Positions 18,601-26,092 of a stretch of 55,559 nt of DNA are shown piece by piece. The notes under the pieces are model-generated. The model did no database searches and was not told where the DNA came from. It worked only from the letters and a program-made list of their open reading frames with translations. Every line of letters starts with the position of its first letter. Positions within the stretch are counted from its first letter, which is position 1. The DNA is from Amycolatopsis saalfeldensis (lineage in GTDB: Bacteria; Actinomycetota; Actinomycetes; Mycobacteriales; Pseudonocardiaceae). Location of the stretch: positions 1-55,559 of the forward strand of contig NZ_FOEF01000036.1 in the NCBI RefSeq assembly GCF_900110575.1, in the 5' to 3' direction. The position numbers were made by a program, and so were the translations under genes.

Positions 18601-18826
18601 TGATCAGCCAGAGCGCGAGGTCGCCGGTGAGCCAGGCCCAGCGCAGGGCGTTCCAGATCCGCTCGGGCCATTGGCTGATCGGCACCGGTTCCGACCAGCG
18701 GCCGGGAATCAAGCGGGTGGGCCCGGCGTCGAGGGCGAGAAGTCCGCATGGGATTCCGGCGACGAAGGTGAGCAGGGCCAGTGCGGCGAGCACGCCCCGC
18801 ACCCGTTGCGCCGTGCGGGATGTCAT
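15698..18826 (-). CDS. LysM-BTAD membrane regulator of the pilus cluster
   Basis: A 1042-residue multidomain membrane protein. Hydrophobic segments lie near residues 10-32, 75-95 and 118-138. A LysM domain (YTVVHGDTLWGLAERHLG, from about 192) and a second LysM-like unit (ITVEPADTLSSIADRELG, about 257) follow. After a Pro-rich linker there is another membrane segment (about 375-397), then a long cytoplasmic region ending in a winged-helix plus BTAD domain (LQVLGRLHLTR... LPYNEAIYRDLMR type, about 790-1030) as in SARP/AfsR regulators. LysM would sit outside bound to peptidoglycan and BTAD inside. Proteins of this type accompany actinobacterial Tad pili. The start overlaps the TadG-like stop by four bases. 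Confidence 0.8.
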   Translation of the reverse strand: MTSRTAQRVRGVLAALALLTFVAGIPCGLLALDAGPTRLIPGRWSEPVPISQWPERIWNALRWAWLTGDLALWLIIAVAWAGWLALTISVIAEVLRQTRHGLRTARGLAGQVPRGRWIAGLVAAVVVASSAGTAAAATGPPAAPAAATAPPWPHPNPATTSRATATGTGPDPAARAADVPASAAPPDDTVPYTVVHGDTLWGLAERHLGAGIRYHEIVRLNPTLRTPEDLQPRRTLRLPADATGLPNPANTATAIGRTITVEPADTLSSIADRELGDPTAWPEIFDLNEGRTQPDGRALRHPDRLLPSWNIVLPAEPAPPSDPPETPAAPPRAPSLAPDPEPSADSPVSVAQPAPSEPQDAPQPAPAVHVDNGVSLSTGAFVGLGLAALITLAMITVRIRRRRWYRPGAHDADPAGLPVVRALRIAHDAATRAPDEDDMPAVALPGRVHPAEMQTRDKARATVRAVMPTPQDTPLGVRDGQAIALDLARTHGLGLVGPGAHAAARALIVTVLAHASSDGIDTTIVIPAADARTLLGHDLKDRAPQQLRIVEDLPAALDVLDAELLARTHAADVAKHDPPARTPQPRNGTVLVIAAPTLDTVPRAHTILENGARYGLAGVFLGPWRPGGTVRVRDDGTVETTSPALSDDLTGARLFTLPGTDARDLLALLHAADPSGDGPSRNPAGATDDPATPRPSRAGSPAATEQNISEHEFVPAAPGNETAAASALADLDVPARHPVAVPSSSVDTRGSGPSLRGTGNDLPGLATPSAVPDDATTAGHPPASGNPATRLHLQVLGRLHLTRADPEPRDLIGAFAPRQREILVYLALHRAGCRRETLTAALWPDAPGERPYNSFHATLSQLRRGLRRTTEDNTLDLTVLQDGHYGLDPTIVTVDLWQLQDALTTSRQGSPTDAVAALNRVTELYRADLAEGIAADWIDGPREALRRDVLDALSTLIRHVRGDDPERALALLEHARRLDPYNEAIYRDLMRVQARLGQHDSIPRTLSILTTSLAGLDQRLDPGTLNLAAALQQSNIQNRQAS

Positions 18827-19245
18827 GGGAGGTTGCCGGTGCGGGTGCCGACGCCGAGGTCGGCCATGGCGGTGCCGGTGGCCTGGGCGCTGGCGCCGAG
18901 CAGGCCGATGGGGGTGGGCTCGGTGACCGTGACCGTCACCCGGACGGTGCGGGTGCTGGTGATGGTGATCTGGCCGGGGTGCCCAGTGCCGGCGAGGTAG
19001 TCGGCTGCGGTGCGGGCGGCGGTGGCGGTGTCGACCCCGACGGTCGGGCCGCGGGTGTCGACGGCGGTGTTCGCGGCGCGGGCGGCTTCGGCGGCCAGCG
19101 CGTCGGCGCGGGCGATCGCCCGCAGCCGCGCGGACCCGTCGACCACCAAAGCCAGCACGAGCAGCAGTGCGGGCACCAGGACCGCGATCATCACGCTCAC
19201 CGACCCGGCATCCCGCGGCGAGGGCAGCGCTGCCGGGCCGGTCAC
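18823..19245 (-). CDS. TadG-like pilus assembly protein (Rv3654c type)
   Basis: A 140-residue protein with one N-terminal membrane segment (SVSVMIAVLVPALLLVLALVV, about 14-35) followed by an Ala-rich helix and a beta-rich tail, the build of the short TadE/TadG-like pseudopilins and assembly proteins encoded in actinobacterial pilus loci. GSVSV just before the membrane segment is the usual prepilin-like start. It overlaps the genes on both sides by four bases, so it is translationally coupled within the operon. Confidence 0.75.
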   Translation of the reverse strand: MTGPAALPSPRDAGSVSVMIAVLVPALLLVLALVVDGSARLRAIARADALAAEAARAANTAVDTRGPTVGVDTATAARTAADYLAGTGHPGQITITSTRTVRVTVTVTEPTPIGLLGASAQATGTAMADLGVGTRTGNLP

Positions 19246-19697
19246 GGGGTGCCTCGGTACGGGTCGGTCGGGCTGGTGAAGGTGCCAGTGATCGTCCGAC
19301 CGCCAGGGAGCGGAAGAGCGAGGTCGCCGAGCGGAACTTGGCAGGTCACGCTGGCCCGGACCAGCCCGCTCCGGCCGACGGCGATCTGGCCGGCGTCAAC
19401 CGACACGCTCGACGTACGGCAGGTGAGGCCCTCGCGCCCGAGCCGTTCACGGGCCACCGCCGTGCCGGCCTGGTGCGCTGCGGCGGGACTGCGGGCGAGC
19501 GACGCGGCTCGCGCCGCAGCGGCTGCGGCGTTGTCGACCGCCTGCTGCGCGGAGGAGATGCGGGCGCCGGCGATGATCAGCAGCCCGACGAAGAGCACGC
19601 CGGGCACGAGCACGGCGGCTTCGACGCTGACCGACCCGGCATCGCTCCAGCGCTGTGCCCTGAGCCGGAGGCCGCGTGCCGCAGCTCGGCGGCTCAT
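19242..19697 (-). CDS. TadE-family pilus protein (first copy)
   Basis: A 151-residue TadE-like protein starting at ATG 19697, which overlaps the previous stop in an ATGA. A basic N-terminus leads to DAGSVSVEAAVLVPGVLFVGLLIIAG, with a conserved Glu at position +5 of the membrane segment, then an Ala-rich helix and a beta-rich region. TadE proteins are minor pilins or pseudopilins processed by the TadV peptidase. The frame is open upstream, but that stretch is the shadow of the neighbouring gene. Confidence 0.78.
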   Translation of the reverse strand: MSRRAAARGLRLRAQRWSDAGSVSVEAAVLVPGVLFVGLLIIAGARISSAQQAVDNAAAAAARAASLARSPAAAHQAGTAVARERLGREGLTCRTSSVSVDAGQIAVGRSGLVRASVTCQVPLGDLALPLPGGRTITGTFTSPTDPYRGTP

Positions 19698-20167
19698 GAG
19701 CCGTCTCCGTCGTTGAGGGGCACGGTGAAGCGCTCCTTGCTGGCCTGTGCGCTGACGCTGACCGGGAAGTCCAGGCCCGGGATCGGGAGCAGGCGGATCG
19801 CGGTGCCGGACACCGCGACCGCGACGGTGGTCGCGGTGACGGTGGCGTGGACCTGTGGTGCGGTGAGCACGCCGCGTCCCGCGCGGTCGGCGAACGAGCG
19901 CGCCGCATCGGCCGCCGCGCTGCTGGTGGCGCCGACTGGGCGGCCGGCGTCGACTCCGGCTTGGGCGGCTTGAGCGGCCACGGCATGCGCGTGCCACCAC
20001 AGGCCACCCTGCACTGCGGAGAGGATCAGCACCAGCACGACGGGGAACACCACCGCCATCCCCACCGACTCCGACCCCCGGTCGGATGCCCGCACCCGGC
20101 GCAGCACGTCCCGCCACAATGTCCATATAGGACGTTCAATGCGGGCGATGTCATGGGACTGCATCAC
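19694..20167 (-). CDS. TadE-family pilus protein (second copy)
   Basis: A 157-residue paralogue of the adjacent TadE: RGSESVGMAVVFPVVLVLILSAVQGGLWW forms the membrane segment (about 32-58), with the +5-type pattern SESVG. An Ala-rich helix and beta-rich end follow. The GTG at 20167 and ATG at 20164 are both possible starts, and the gene overlaps both neighbours. Two TadE genes in tandem plus a TadG-like gene is the usual minor-pilin set of these loci. Confidence 0.77.
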   Translation of the reverse strand: MMQSHDIARIERPIWTLWRDVLRRVRASDRGSESVGMAVVFPVVLVLILSAVQGGLWWHAHAVAAQAAQAGVDAGRPVGATSSAAADAARSFADRAGRGVLTAPQVHATVTATTVAVAVSGTAIRLLPIPGLDFPVSVSAQASKERFTVPLNDGDGS

Positions 20168-20604
20168 GGCACCTGTGCCATGGCCCGCGCGGGCGCGTCA
20201 CCCGTGTGATCGACAGGCATGGAAGGGCCGCGCGGTGCGGATTCCTTTCCGGGCGGAGGCGTGGGCGGAGTGGACGGTTTCCGCTCGGCGACGGTCCGTT
20301 TCGTGCCGGACGTGGTGCCGGGGGCCTTCTTTCGCTTGGCCGGTGCGGGTGTGAGTGCATCGAGCCAGCGGGTGAGGTCGTCGGCGGGTACGTCGGTGAA
20401 CTCGGCCAGCTCGTCGATCCGGATGATGCCGGCGGAGTCGGCGAGGACTTCGCCGAGCTGATGTTCGATGGCGGCGAGCTGGTGCGCGACGGACGCTCGT
20501 TGCTGCGCAAGGTCACCGACGCGTTGTGCAACGGTAGTGCGTTGCTCGGTCAGCGGTACGTCGTTCGCGCTCACGCGACGTCCGATTTCGTCGTTGGTGG
20601 TCAT
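20164..20604 (-). CDS. Hypothetical protein of the pilus operon, helical with basic tail
   Basis: A 146-residue soluble protein starting at ATG 20604 in an ATGA overlap. The first 80 residues are a heptad-rich helix (TVAQRVGDLAQQRASVAHQLAAIEHQL), suggesting a coiled coil, followed by a short segment (IDELAEFTDVPADDLTRWLDAL) resembling a helix-turn-helix or docking motif. The tail is Pro/Lys rich. No family is recognised. Its position between the membrane protein and TadE implies a role in pilus assembly or control. Confidence 0.6.
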   Translation of the reverse strand: MTTNDEIGRRVSANDVPLTEQRTTVAQRVGDLAQQRASVAHQLAAIEHQLGEVLADSAGIIRIDELAEFTDVPADDLTRWLDALTPAPAKRKKAPGTTSGTKRTVAERKPSTPPTPPPGKESAPRGPSMPVDHTGDAPARAMAQVP

Positions 20605-21545
20605 GACAGGCCGGTCCCTTCCCCAACGAGGCTGCGCTGGATGCCGGGACGCCGAGCGACCTCTGCGAGCCGGCGGCCCACGGCGCGGGGAGACCAGGCG
20701 CTGCGCGGCTGTTCCCAGGGGAAAGGCCCGCCACCGGTGAGGTCGCGGGCCGCGGTCACCCGGCAGAATGTCTGCAGCAGCAGCGATTCCGCCGCAGCCG
20801 TCAAGTCGTCCGGCGCGATCATCCGCGTTGATCGGAGTTCCTGTTCGCCATGGTGGCGTAGCTCGGCGTCGTGGAGAGCACGGGTCCACTCGCGGGCGAG
20901 GGTGGCGCAGCCGGCCAAAGCCTGTACTGCATCGTCGAGCCGGTGGTCGAGCGCGGCGATGGCCTCGGCGAGCGAGTCAGCCAAGTCACTGTGAGCCGGG
21001 CGCTGGGCGAGCTGGAGGGCCAGGATCCGCGCGGTGCGGGTGCGGTCCAGGCAGCCCAGTACCTCCCACGCCAGCCGGTGCGCCGTCGAGGGGAGAGCCG
21101 GATCGAGCCACGCGCGCGCCGGGGTGTCGCGCAACTCGTCGACCGCGTCGATCACCCGGGACGCGATGGCATGGGCCGAGGCGCCCATGCCCGTGAAGTC
21201 ACGGCACCGGAACAACACGATGCCGGCCACTTCGTCGAGCCTGCACAGCCCGTCAAGATGGATACACCTGCCGATGACGAGACAACGGAGGTTGCCCAGC
21301 CCGACCCCGATGCCACACAACAACATCAGTGCGCCGAGCACGGCGAACCCCGAGCCGGCAGCGAAGCCGATCAGCACGAACAACCCGCCACCCACTCCCA
21401 GAAACGGGACGCCGCGAGAGAAGACGGTGCGCCGCATCTCCCAGGCGCGCCGGGCCGTGGACAGATGCGGGTTCCACAACACTCCATCCGGCTCCTCGTC
21501 GAAGCGGGCAGCCCTCACCCGTGCAGCGATGTCCTTGTGTGCCAT
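20601..21545 (-). CDS. Hypothetical membrane protein of the pilus operon
   Basis: A 314-residue protein starting at ATG 21545 with GGGAGAA just upstream; the open frame extends further but without support. Two hydrophobic segments (about residues 44-88: VPFLGVGGGLFVLIGF and GALMLLCGIGVGLG) are followed by a long helical cytoplasmic domain containing many His and Arg residues (LAEAIAALDHRLDDAVQALAG). No family is recognised. It may anchor a cytoplasmic part of the pilus machine. Confidence 0.62.
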   Translation of the reverse strand: MAHKDIAARVRAARFDEEPDGVLWNPHLSTARRAWEMRRTVFSRGVPFLGVGGGLFVLIGFAAGSGFAVLGALMLLCGIGVGLGNLRCLVIGRCIHLDGLCRLDEVAGIVLFRCRDFTGMGASAHAIASRVIDAVDELRDTPARAWLDPALPSTAHRLAWEVLGCLDRTRTARILALQLAQRPAHSDLADSLAEAIAALDHRLDDAVQALAGCATLAREWTRALHDAELRHHGEQELRSTRMIAPDDLTAAAESLLLQTFCRVTAARDLTGGGPFPWEQPRSAWSPRAVGRRLAEVARRPGIQRSLVGEGTGLS

Positions 21546-21577
21546 GGTGTTCTCCCTCTCGGAATCGAGACCGGCGG

Positions 21578-21832
21578 TCATTGGAGCTGCCCTTGGTAGC
21601 GCACCACCACGGCCTTGATCGCGGCCACGAGCCCGATGGCCACGGCCAGGCACACAGCGGCGATCACGGCTTTCTCCACGGATTCCGACCCCTGATCGCC
21701 GGACGCTCGCGCCTGTTCCCAGCGGGTCCGCACGCCGGCGACCAGCATCAGGGCCAGCCCGGCCAGAGCCAGCGCAAGTTCCGCGGAGCGCCACGGGACA
21801 GCGAGCAGGTCACGATCTTTCCTGTCAGACAT
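21578..21832 (-). CDS. Flp-type major pilin candidate
   Basis: An 84-residue protein starting at ATG 21832 with GAAGGAG upstream. The segment GDQGSESVEKAVIAAVCLAVAIGL (about 47-70) matches the Flp prepilin plan: a small residue, then a short stretch with Glu, then a hydrophobic helix. However, an extra membrane segment (SAELALALAGLALMLVAGV) precedes it, which is not usual for Flp pilins. It lies directly after TadC, where the pilin often is. Major pilin is the best guess, with some reservation because of the extra segment. Confidence 0.55.
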   Translation of the reverse strand: MSDRKDRDLLAVPWRSAELALALAGLALMLVAGVRTRWEQARASGDQGSESVEKAVIAAVCLAVAIGLVAAIKAVVVRYQGQLQ

Positions 21833-21890
21833 GGTTATCGAACTCCTTCGAGGTCGGAAATGGTTGCCCCATAACGGTTTTCTCTCCGAT

Positions 21891-22793
21891 CTATCCACCA
21901 CCTGTCATCAGGCGGATCATCGCCGGGTACAGGACCAGGAGCAGGAACGCGATCAGCAGCAGCGCCACCGGGAGCGCGAGCCGCTGCGAGCGGGCGTTGG
22001 CGTCGGTCTTCTCGGCGGCCAGCGCCGCGGCGCGCAGCGCGCCGGCTTTCGCGATCAGGGTGGTGTAGATCGCAGCGCCGTCCGCGGCGGTGGCGAGGAT
22101 GTCGGCGAGGTCGGCGAGTTCGACCACACCCATCCGCTTGCCCAGCCGGGACAACGCGTCCCACGGGGTGTGGCCGGCACGGGCCGCCCGGCCCAGGGTG
22201 CGGCTGATCCGGGCGAACACCCACGAGTCCCCGACCGCCGCCTCGGCCAGCGCCTGACTGGGGGCGCGGCCCGTGGCGCGTTCCTGCGCCACCAGGTCGA
22301 GATAGGCGGCAGTGGCACGGCGGAACTCCGACCGCGCCCGGGCAGCGTCCTCGCGCACGGCCAACACCGGCACCACCGAACCTGCCCCCGCCACGGCCAC
22401 GACGGCCAGCACCACCAGCGGGCCCGGGAACGCGAGACCGGCGAACCACGCCAGCCCCGCCACCGCCAGCACGCTGGCGGTGGCGCCAGCAGTCCAGGCC
22501 AGGCGGCGTACCAGGTAGCGGTCGGCGGTCAGGTCGAGGACATCGAGGTCGGCGGCCGGAATACCCCACCAGCGGTTCGACGACCGCGCCGAGTACCCGG
22601 CCAGCCGCTGCATCCGAGCCGACCAGCGCCCCTGGTCCGGGACGCCGTCGGCGCGGCGGCGGGCACGCCCGTCCAGCGCCGCGACCGCGGCAGCGACATT
22701 GACCGGTGCCGGGCGCAGCACCGCCAGCAGGACGCACACGACCGCCAGCCCGGCCAGCGCACCGAGCAGCACCGCCGCCGCCCCCGGGCTCAT
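21891..22793 (-). CDS. tadC: TadC-like inner-membrane platform protein
   Basis: A 300-residue type II secretion F-domain protein starting at ATG 22793 (ATGA overlap with TadB). An N-terminal membrane segment, two mid-protein segments (about residues 93-145) and a C-terminal one (LALPVALLLIAFLLLVLYPAMI) frame a cytoplasmic helical T2SF domain (FRRATAAYLDLVAQERATG... RLGKRMGVVELADLADIL). With TadB it forms the platform on which TadA acts during pilin assembly. Confidence 0.85.
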   Translation of the reverse strand: MSPGAAAVLLGALAGLAVVCVLLAVLRPAPVNVAAAVAALDGRARRRADGVPDQGRWSARMQRLAGYSARSSNRWWGIPAADLDVLDLTADRYLVRRLAWTAGATASVLAVAGLAWFAGLAFPGPLVVLAVVAVAGAGSVVPVLAVREDAARARSEFRRATAAYLDLVAQERATGRAPSQALAEAAVGDSWVFARISRTLGRAARAGHTPWDALSRLGKRMGVVELADLADILATAADGAAIYTTLIAKAGALRAAALAAEKTDANARSQRLALPVALLLIAFLLLVLYPAMIRLMTGGG

Positions 22794-23713
22794 CGTGGCA
22801 CCCCCGCACCGGAGCGGGAGACCGCGCTCAGCGCGCGTTTCGGTGTCCCGGGCGGGTTTCGTGACGCGGCTCCGAGCAGGCGTGCGGGGCGGCGGGTCCT
22901 CATCAGCAGGTGCATCCACCACCCGGCGACGCCCAGCAGCCCACCGATCCCGGCCAACACGCACTGGCCCAGCAGGCCGTTGAAGGGGGCCAGGAAGTCA
23001 TGGGCGAAAACCACCAACCCGGTCAGCAGGACCGCGGTGATGCCGAGGATCGCACGGACATCCGTGCGCGGTTTCGCACGATCGGCTTCGATGTCGCGGC
23101 GGGCGACCACCTCGCGGTCCAGAGCGGTGGCGGTAGCGTCGAGGATGTCGACCAGACCGCGACCACCGGCGCGGGCACGCAAGATCAATGCGAGGGCGAC
23201 TTCGTCGGCGGCCTCGTCGCCCACGTCGTCGGCGAACGCGCGCAACGCCTGTTCCAGGCCGCGGGTCCGCAGCCGTACCGCCAGGGTGTCGACCTCGGTG
23301 GCCAGTGCGGCGGGCGCGGTGCGCGCCGAGCTGACGATGGCCTGCTCCAGCCCGCCGGCCCCGGAGGCGAGCACGTCCGCCAGGCGCCGGACCCAGCTCG
23401 CGAGCGCATCCAGCCGGATGATCACCTGCTGGGCGTCGTGGCCGCGGGCCAGGACCGGCACGACCATCACCGCGGCGGCGGCCAGGACCGCGGCGACCGG
23501 CCAGCCGGTCGCCCACCACACCACCACGCCCACCGGCACTGCCACCGCTACCCGCCGCGCCGGAATCCGCGCCAGCGACTCCCGCCAGCCCGCTACCCGG
23601 CGCGGTGCAGCAGGCCCGGCCGTCCGCTCGGCCGGCGAGAGGACGGCGGCAGCCGCGCAGGCAAGGGCGAGGACCGCGGCCGCCCCGAGCGCACCCGCCC
23701 ACACGCCCGTCAT
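22790..23713 (-). CDS. tadB: TadB-like inner-membrane platform protein
   Basis: A 307-residue T2SF-domain protein. Membrane segments lie near residues 5-25, 55-88, 220-240 and 248-268. The cytoplasmic domain (IIRLDALASWVRRLADVLASG... LEQALRAFADDV... LILRARAGGRGLVDIL) is typical of TadB/CpaG. It overlaps TadA upstream and TadC downstream by four bases each, giving fixed TadA-TadB-TadC coupling. Confidence 0.86.
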   Translation of the reverse strand: MTGVWAGALGAAAVLALACAAAAVLSPAERTAGPAAPRRVAGWRESLARIPARRVAVAVPVGVVVWWATGWPVAAVLAAAAVMVVPVLARGHDAQQVIIRLDALASWVRRLADVLASGAGGLEQAIVSSARTAPAALATEVDTLAVRLRTRGLEQALRAFADDVGDEAADEVALALILRARAGGRGLVDILDATATALDREVVARRDIEADRAKPRTDVRAILGITAVLLTGLVVFAHDFLAPFNGLLGQCVLAGIGGLLGVAGWWMHLLMRTRRPARLLGAASRNPPGTPKRALSAVSRSGAGVPR

Positions 23714-25224
23714 CGCACGCCTCCATGAGGGAAACCGGCCCCCGCACCGGCGGTGTCGAACAGGGAGCGGTCGAACCCCGCCCGCTCCAAGCGCTCCAGC
23801 AGGTCGCGGCTCGGCGGGAACGCCGGGACGGCGCGGCCGTCGGCCGGGCGGGGGGCGAAGATCCTTGTGGTGTCCGGGCGGCCGGCGTCACCGACCGGGC
23901 CGACCTCGATCACCTCGGTGACGAACCGCTCCCGCCGCCGCCCCGCGGAGCTGTCGTGGTCGGTGCGGGTGACGTGCACGACCAGGTCGATCGCCGAGGC
24001 GGTCCACTGGTGCGCGGCCTCGATCGCCAGCGGCGGGACGGCCAATTGCCCGAGTGCGGCGATCCGGTCGAACACCGCCGACCCGCTGGTGGCGTGCAGC
24101 GTGCACATCCCGCCCGCCGCGCCGTTCCCGAGGGCGCGGAGCATGGCGGTGACCTCGCCGGCGCGGACTTCCCCGACGATCACCCGGCTCGGCGAGTGCC
24201 GCAACGTCTGCTTCAGCAGGTCGTCTAAGGAGATCTCTCCGACCCCCTCCGAGTTCGCGGGCCGTGCTTCCAGCGGGGTCACCAGCAGCCGGGGGCCGAG
24301 GTGGAGGCCAAGTTCGTACTCTTCCTCGACGGTCACCACATGCTCGTGGTCCGGAATCTCGCTGCACAGCGCCCGCAGCAGGGTGGTCTTCCCCGCGGCC
24401 GGACCGCCGGACACGACCACGTTGCAACCCGCCCGCACCGCCGACCGCAAGAACGACGCCAGCAGCGGATCGAGGGTGCCGTTCATGATCAAGTCGTCCA
24501 GGCCGACGTCGACCAGTCGGTGGCGGCGGATCGCGACCCGCGGACGGTCGCTGATCTCCATCACCGCGGCCACCCGGGCACCGAGCGGGCCACCCGCGCC
24601 GATCCGCAGGTTCCCCAACGGCTTGCCGGCGTTGAACTCCCGCGAGGTTTGGCCGTGGCGGGCGAACATCGCCGCAAGCATCTCCACCAGCTCGGCGTCG
24701 GTGTCCGCGACCGGATGCGGCCACTGCTCGACCGACCCGTCCGCCAGCTCCAGCAGAACCCGGTCGCACCCGTGCACGTGGATGTTCTCGACATCGTCGC
24801 GGTCCAGCAGCTCCTCCAGCGCACCCAGCCCGGACAGCGCCGCCACCACCGCCCGGATCAACCGGCGCTCCTGCTCGACTGGCAGCGGCGCCTGCCCCGC
24901 GTCGGCGCGGCGCTGCACCCAGGCCGCAACTGCTTCCGCCACGTAGGCACGCATCCGCGCCTGCTGCTCCTGCACCGACAACGGAACGTCCACATGCGAC
25001 TCCCCCGCGGCGACCCGTTCCAGCCGGGCCGCCACCGACTCCCGGATCGCCCGAACCACCTCCGGATCGAACCGCCCAACTGGCCCGCCATTGCGCGGCG
25101 CTCCGGGTAGGCGCGGGACCGCTGTGGCTTTCAGCGCACTGCGTCCCTGCCTCGGCAGGGTGGCCGGTGGCTCGTGGCCGGTCGGGCCGTTGACAGGGTG
25201 GTACCCGTTGTGCGGCAGCGTCAT
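23710..25224 (-). CDS. tadA: TadA/CpaF-type secretion ATPase
   Basis: A 504-residue hexameric motor ATPase for pilus assembly. An N-terminal helical domain (about 50-150) precedes the CpaF core. Walker A is GGPAAGKTT at about 264-272; the Asp box has HEHVVTVEEEYELGL; Walker B is RVIVGEVRAGEV; the His box is MCTLHATS. Length and order match TadA/CpaF. It is coupled to the CpaE-like gene before it and TadB after it. The disordered first 40 and last 60 residues are family-typical in actinobacteria. Confidence 0.9.
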   Translation of the reverse strand: MTLPHNGYHPVNGPTGHEPPATLPRQGRSALKATAVPRLPGAPRNGGPVGRFDPEVVRAIRESVAARLERVAAGESHVDVPLSVQEQQARMRAYVAEAVAAWVQRRADAGQAPLPVEQERRLIRAVVAALSGLGALEELLDRDDVENIHVHGCDRVLLELADGSVEQWPHPVADTDAELVEMLAAMFARHGQTSREFNAGKPLGNLRIGAGGPLGARVAAVMEISDRPRVAIRRHRLVDVGLDDLIMNGTLDPLLASFLRSAVRAGCNVVVSGGPAAGKTTLLRALCSEIPDHEHVVTVEEEYELGLHLGPRLLVTPLEARPANSEGVGEISLDDLLKQTLRHSPSRVIVGEVRAGEVTAMLRALGNGAAGGMCTLHATSGSAVFDRIAALGQLAVPPLAIEAAHQWTASAIDLVVHVTRTDHDSSAGRRRERFVTEVIEVGPVGDAGRPDTTRIFAPRPADGRAVPAFPPSRDLLERLERAGFDRSLFDTAGAGAGFPHGGVR

Positions 25225-26054
25225 CGGACACCACCGGTAAGCAGCCGGGCCGACGCCGGCAGAGCCGGTATGCGCAGTTCGGCCGGCGTGTAGTGGTGAT
25301 AGGTGCCGTGCAGGCGCCGTGCTGCGCGGCGCACGCCACGCAGCAACGGCGACCGCGACGGCACCGCGCCTGCGTCGGTGCCGTCGGAGAACACCGCCGC
25401 CGCCCGGACGTCCGCGGGAACCTCGACCGCGACCTCCCGACCCAGCGCCGCGCGAACCTCACGGGTCCCTGCGGGCGTCGTCGCGCACACCGCCAGGCCC
25501 AGCCGGGCCGGCACGATCCGCTCGGCGAGCTCGGCCAGCAGCGGGCGCGCGGCCAGCACGTGCCGCTGGGTCGGGCGCACCGCCACCAGCACCACATCCG
25601 CCGCCAGCAGCAACGACCACGGCGTGGCCGCGCTCATCCGGCCGAGGTCGACCAACGCGTCCGCCGGCTGGCCCGCCGTAGTGCGGAACGCAGCCAGCGC
25701 CGAGGTCAGGCGCGTCCAGCCCGCAGCGCCGACCGCCGCCTGCTGGCCCGGCGCGGTCAGCCCGGCCAGGAGGCCGACGTGCCGTGCGGACGGCACCGGT
25801 TGCACGTGCTCGATCAGCGTCGCCGGGTCCCCGGCCGTCGCGTGCCGGGTCGCGGTGGCGTGCGACAGCACGCCGCGGTCGGTGCGGATCGTGCCGTCCA
25901 CGACCCACTGGCCCAGCCAGCCCGGCGCCAGGTCGCCCCCGGCCGGGTCGCAATCCGCCAGCAGCACCGGCGCCGGCCAGCCCACCGCCAACGCAGCCAG
26001 CGTCGTGGTCGAGCCCGGTGCACCCTTGCCCGAGATGATCGTGATCATCGCCAT
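25221..26054 (-). CDS. CpaE/TadZ-like MinD-family protein with altered P-loop
   Basis: About 277 residues; ATG 26054 or the GTG just before it (AAAGGA 8-12 bases upstream). The N-terminus MITIISGKGAPGSTTT is a deviant Walker A in which the second, phosphate-binding Lys of the usual KGGxGKTT is Ser. DCDPAGGDLAPGWLG follows as the switch I-like region, and DLGRM and VAVRPTQRHV as later conserved parts. Such proteins position the pilus machine at the membrane. Similar KGAPG variants are, to my knowledge, common in actinobacterial relatives, so nucleotide binding may be weak rather than the gene defective. Confidence 0.78.
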   Translation of the reverse strand: MAMITIISGKGAPGSTTTLAALAVGWPAPVLLADCDPAGGDLAPGWLGQWVVDGTIRTDRGVLSHATATRHATAGDPATLIEHVQPVPSARHVGLLAGLTAPGQQAAVGAAGWTRLTSALAAFRTTAGQPADALVDLGRMSAATPWSLLLAADVVLVAVRPTQRHVLAARPLLAELAERIVPARLGLAVCATTPAGTREVRAALGREVAVEVPADVRAAAVFSDGTDAGAVPSRSPLLRGVRRAARRLHGTYHHYTPAELRIPALPASARLLTGGVR

Positions 26055-26092
26055 CACCCTCACCGTCCTTTCCCGACAGCCATCGCTTCCTC

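Noticed and set aside
20601..21794. Longer start of the pilus-operon membrane protein at 21794
   Set aside because: The extra 83 residues overlap the Flp-like gene and are Arg/Gly rich; ATG 21545 has a proper ribosome-binding site.
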